In this document: positions 4,725-7,240 of the stretch, in pieces
How the letters are laid out: each line of letters starts with the position of its first letter
Position numbering within the stretch: the first letter of the stretch is position 1
Assembly (NCBI GenBank): GCA_012032075.1
Contig: JAAURU010000185.1
Location: 1-7,240, forward strand
DNA: 7,240 bases
Reading direction: 5' to 3'
From: Flavobacterium sp.
Lineage (GTDB): Bacteria > Bacteroidota > Bacteroidia > Flavobacteriales > Flavobacteriaceae
Made by a program: the position numbers and the translations under genes
The notes under the pieces: model-generated
What the model saw: the letters and a program-made list of their open reading frames with translations, nothing else
Database searches by the model: none
Told to the model about the DNA's origin: nothing

Positions 4725-6485
4725 ATGAAAGAATTACAATATTTAAATAAATATTTTGCAAAATACAAATACCGTTTTTTACTAGGTATTATCATAACAA
4801 TTGCAGCACAAATTTTCTCTTTATTTACACCAGAATTAATTGGTAATTCTATAAAAGTTATTGAGCAGTTTACACAAGACGAAAATGCTTCAATAGGAAC
4901 AGTTAAATCGGCTCTTTATAAAAATATTTTATTAATTCTTGCCACAACAATTATAGCAGGATTTTTCACTTTTTTAATGCGACAAACAATAATTGTTATG
5001 TCAAGATATGTTGAATTTGATTTAAAAAATGAAGTTTTTACTCATTATCAAAGATTAACGCAAAATTTTTACAAACAAAATCGAACAGGAGATTTAATGA
5101 GTCGAATAAGTGAAGATGTTGGAAAAGTAAGAATGTATGTTGGCCCAGCAGTTATGTATTCCTTAAATACATTAATACGATTTGCAGTTGTGATAGTGTA
5201 TATGTATAATATTTCACCAAAACTAACACTCTACTCCTTATTACCCTTACCACTATTATCTTATGGAATATTTAAAATAAGTTCTGAAATTCATAAAAAA
5301 AGTGGTTTATTTCAAGCGAACTTATCTACTTTATCTTCTTTTGCGCAAGAAATGTTTTCTGGAATAAGAGTTATAAAAGCTTATGCTATTGAAAAGCAAA
5401 AAATAAATGAATTTGAAGATCTTACAAAAGATAGTAACGAAAAAGCGATGAGTTTGGCTAAAACCAATTCTCTTTTTGGTCCTTTAATGATTTTGCTTAT
5501 CGGTTTGAGTAATTTAGTTGTAATTTATGTAGGTGGCATGATGTATATTGATGGAACTATTCCAGATATAGGAGTTATTGCTCAATTTATTCTTTACATT
5601 AACATGCTAACTTGGCCAGTAGCTTCTTTGGGTTGGGTTTCTTCTTTGGTACAAGAAGCAGAAGCTTCACAAAAAAGAATAAATGAATTTTTGAAAATTG
5701 AACCTACAATTGTTAATGAAAGTAAAACTAATACTCCTATAAAAGGTAAAATCGAATTTAAAAATGTTTCTTTTATTTATGATGACACCAATATTAAAGC
5801 ATTGGAAAACATAAATTTCACAGTAAATCCTGGTGAAACACTAGCCATTTTAGGAAAAACAGGTTCAGGAAAATCCTCTATTTTAACATTAATTAGTAGG
5901 TTGTATGATGTTACTTCTGGAACTGTTTTAATAGATGAAAAACCTATTCAAGAAGTTAACTTAGACGACTTGCGAAATAATATTGGAGTTGTTCCTCAAG
6001 ATGCTTTCTTATTTTCAGATTCCATAAAAAATAACATTAAGTTTGGCAATGAAAATGCTACCGATGAAGAAGTTATTAATGCTGCTAAAAAAGCAGTTGT
6101 ACATCATAATATTGAAAATTTCACCCATCAATATGAGACAGTATTAGGAGAACGAGGAATTACACTTTCAGGTGGTCAAAAACAACGTGTTTCCATTGCT
6201 AGAGCTTTAATAAAAAATGCTCCTATTTTATTATTAGATGATTGCTTAAGTGCTGTTGATACTGAAACCGAAGAAGCTATCTTAACTAATTTAATGGAGT
6301 TTTGTAAAGATAAAACTACATTACTTGTAAGTCACAGAATATCTTCTGCTAAAAATGCTGATAAAATTATCATTTTGGAAGACGGAAAAATTATTCAACA
6401 AGGTACTCATAATCAATTAGTAGTTGAAGACGGTTACTATAAAGAACTCTATTTCAAACAGCTTTCTGAAAAAGAAATTGCCTAA
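4725..6485 (+). CDS. ABC exporter, fused transmembrane and ATPase domains (MsbA/Mdl type)
   Basis: This 586-residue half-transporter has the type IV exporter layout. A six-helix membrane domain covers about residues 15-310, with hydrophobic stretches near 17-35, 66-85, 145-162, 165-180, 252-275 and 283-305. It includes the coupling-helix-like NRTGDLMSRISEDVGKVR. The nucleotide-binding domain covers about 341-580: A-loop Tyr352, Walker A GKTGSGKS (377-384), Q-loop Gln425, signature LSGGQ (481-485), Walker B ILLLDD (501-506), D-loop SAVD and H-loop His537. The residue after the Walker B Asp is Asp506, where the catalytic Glu normally sits. That substitution is known from the degenerate-site subunit of heterodimeric exporters (MdlA, TM287), so this protein may pair with a second half-transporter, but none is encoded in the window. 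The substrate (lipid, drug or peptide) cannot be told. Both ends are complete. It lies 69 bases upstream of the DUF3276 gene with no hairpin between, so read-through is possible. Confidence 0.95.
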   Translation: MKELQYLNKYFAKYKYRFLLGIIITIAAQIFSLFTPELIGNSIKVIEQFTQDENASIGTVKSALYKNILLILATTIIAGFFTFLMRQTIIVMSRYVEFDLKNEVFTHYQRLTQNFYKQNRTGDLMSRISEDVGKVRMYVGPAVMYSLNTLIRFAVVIVYMYNISPKLTLYSLLPLPLLSYGIFKISSEIHKKSGLFQANLSTLSSFAQEMFSGIRVIKAYAIEKQKINEFEDLTKDSNEKAMSLAKTNSLFGPLMILLIGLSNLVVIYVGGMMYIDGTIPDIGVIAQFILYINMLTWPVASLGWVSSLVQEAEASQKRINEFLKIEPTIVNESKTNTPIKGKIEFKNVSFIYDDTNIKALENINFTVNPGETLAILGKTGSGKSSILTLISRLYDVTSGTVLIDEKPIQEVNLDDLRNNIGVVPQDAFLFSDSIKNNIKFGNENATDEEVINAAKKAVVHHNIENFTHQYETVLGERGITLSGGQKQRVSIARALIKNAPILLLDDCLSAVDTETEEAILTNLMEFCKDKTTLLVSHRISSAKNADKIIILEDGKIIQQGTHNQLVVEDGYYKELYFKQLSEKEIA

Positions 6486-6554
6486 ACTATTGCTTTATAC
6501 ATTTTTTTTTAGACTTTTGAAGAACTATAAAACAATAAATTGACAGTTTGGATT

Positions 6555-6935
6555 ATGAGAGATAATGAAATGTTAGAAAAAGAAGATATCTTTTCGAAGG
6601 TATTAAGAGCAGGAAGAAGGACATATTTCTTCGATGTGAGAGCTACAAAAGCTGATGATTATTACATTACGATTACTGAAAGTAAAAAATTTACCGAAGA
6701 AGATGGTTCATACCACTTTAAAAAACATAAAATCTATTTATACAAAGAAGATTTTGTAGCTTTTAAAGAAATTTTAGACGAAATGACAGATTTTGTAGTA
6801 TCTCAAAAAGGAGAAGAAGTAATTTCTGAAAGACACCAAAAAGATTTCAAAAAAGAAATTTATTCTGATTCAGATGAAGATACTAAAACACCATCAACAA
6901 ATAGTTTTACAGATATTAGTTTTGATGATATTTAA
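6555..6935 (+). CDS. PUR-alpha-like DUF3276 family protein
   Basis: This protein of about 126 residues carries the small Bacteroidota PUR-type nucleic-acid-binding domain. KEDIFSKVLRAGRRTYFFDV is followed by RATKADDYYITITESKKF and then HKIYLYKEDFVAFKEILDEM. PUR domains bind single-stranded purine-rich DNA or RNA, and the bacterial members' cellular role is not well defined. The tail (about residues 100-126) is acidic and probably disordered, rich in Asp, Glu, Ser and Thr, and ends SFTDISFDDI. The frame extends upstream to a TTG at 6540, but the ATG at 6555 (MRDNEMLEKED) fits the N-terminus I recall for homologues; ATG 6570 is the next alternative. It follows the ABC exporter on the same strand and ends at the terminator at 6956-6983. 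Confidence 0.9.
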   Translation: MRDNEMLEKEDIFSKVLRAGRRTYFFDVRATKADDYYITITESKKFTEEDGSYHFKKHKIYLYKEDFVAFKEILDEMTDFVVSQKGEEVISERHQKDFKKEIYSDSDEDTKTPSTNSFTDISFDDI

Positions 6936-6955
6936 TTTTTTTTAATAAAATATAG

Positions 6956-6983
6956 AAGTCCGAAGTTTATTTCGGACTTTTTT
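6956..6983. terminator. Terminator between DUF3276 and csaA
   Basis: A perfect 9-base-pair inverted repeat, AAGTCCGAA (6956-6964) with TTCGGACTT (6971-6979), has a 6-base loop and runs into a T tract (6978-6983) on the plus strand. It is 21 bases after the DUF3276 stop and touches the csaA stop on the other strand. It is a good plus-strand terminator. In the minus direction the tail is AT-rich but lacks an immediate T run, so its use there is less sure. Confidence 0.85.
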
Positions 6984-7240
6984 ATGTTAATTTTTGACCA
7001 TTTTCTACTTTAAAATCAGGAGAAAGTAAAACCACATCATTATCTTTTCCAACTAACCCTAGCACTAAACACTCACTCATGAAATTTCCAATTTGCTTCT
7101 TTGGAAAATTTATAACTGCAATTACCTGTTTCCCAATTAAATCTTCTTTAGAATAATGGATAGTTATTTGTGCAGATGATTTTTTGATGCCTATTTCAGT
7201 ACCAAAATCAATTTGCAATTGATAAGCAGGTTTTCGAGCT
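6982..7240 (-). CDS. csaA: CsaA-type tRNA-binding domain protein, C-terminal part (cut by window edge)
   Basis: Eighty-five residues are visible, entering the window as ARKPAYQLQIDFGTEIGIKK and continuing SSAQIT, YSKEDLIGKQVIAVINFPKK, then QIGNFMSECLVLGL and VVLLSPDFKVENGQKL to a TAA at 6982-6984. These are conserved blocks of CsaA, a dimeric protein of about 110 residues with one OB-fold tRNA-binding (EMAP II-like) domain, described in Bacillus as an export-related chaperone. About 26 N-terminal residues and the start codon lie beyond the right edge. A TTG at 7218 is inside the conserved domain and is not the start. It converges on the DUF3276 gene, and its stop overlaps the end of the terminator between them. 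Confidence 0.92.
   Translation of the reverse strand, partial: ARKPAYQLQIDFGTEIGIKKSSAQITIHYSKEDLIGKQVIAVINFPKKQIGNFMSECLVLGLVGKDNDVVLLSPDFKVENGQKLT

Noticed and set aside
6498..6535. T run after the ABC exporter as a terminator
   Set aside because: The T tract at about 6502-6510 has no stable GC-containing hairpin before it.
1..7240. CRISPR array, transposase, phage or defence system
   Set aside because: No regularly spaced repeats, transposase or integrase motifs, or defence-protein motifs were seen on either strand.

Overview
The window looks like a chromosomal segment of a Bacteroidota bacterium of the Flavobacteriaceae, most likely Flavobacterium or a close relative. The DNA is very AT-rich (roughly 30% GC by eye). 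Starts lack Shine-Dalgarno sequences and sit in A-rich leaders. Several -7 promoter boxes resemble the Bacteroidota consensus TAnnTTTG. The gene set also fits: a long-form NusB, a DUF1573 lipoprotein, YajC, a PUR-alpha-like DUF3276 protein and CsaA. The species call is inference from this content, not from a search.

Layout from left to right. Bases 1-282 (minus) hold the N-terminal part of a RimK-type ATP-grasp ligase that runs off the left edge. Bases 283-578 are AT-rich and hold no convincing gene. Bases 579-1492 (plus) hold an astacin-like (M12A) zinc metalloprotease with a lipoprotein signal. Its reading frame is broken at about 840-843, and one extra C there would restore a single protein of about 304 residues. 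A strong bidirectional hairpin at 1514-1550 separates it from a tight minus-strand operon, nusB - DUF1573 lipoprotein - yajC (3351 down to 1572, gaps of about 21-22 bases). A further hairpin at 3378-3404 separates nusB from an upstream minus-strand leucine dehydrogenase-type gene (4535-3429). A 189-base divergent promoter region follows. Then come a plus-strand ABC exporter with fused membrane and ATPase domains (4725-6485) and a DUF3276 gene (6555-6935). A bidirectional terminator at 6956-6983 separates these from a convergent, right-truncated csaA gene (6982-7240).

Most of this is housekeeping: transcription antitermination, Sec-associated YajC, amino-acid catabolism, export, and RNA or nucleic-acid binding. 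The accessory-looking item is the frameshifted astacin lipoprotein next to the nusB-yajC operon. I see no CRISPR array, transposase, tRNA, rRNA, phage gene or recognisable defence system, and nothing that amounts to a new multi-gene system. The items most worth a second look are the protease frameshift, the nusB leader, where a -7-like box abuts a terminator hairpin, and the non-canonical Walker B aspartate of the ABC exporter.
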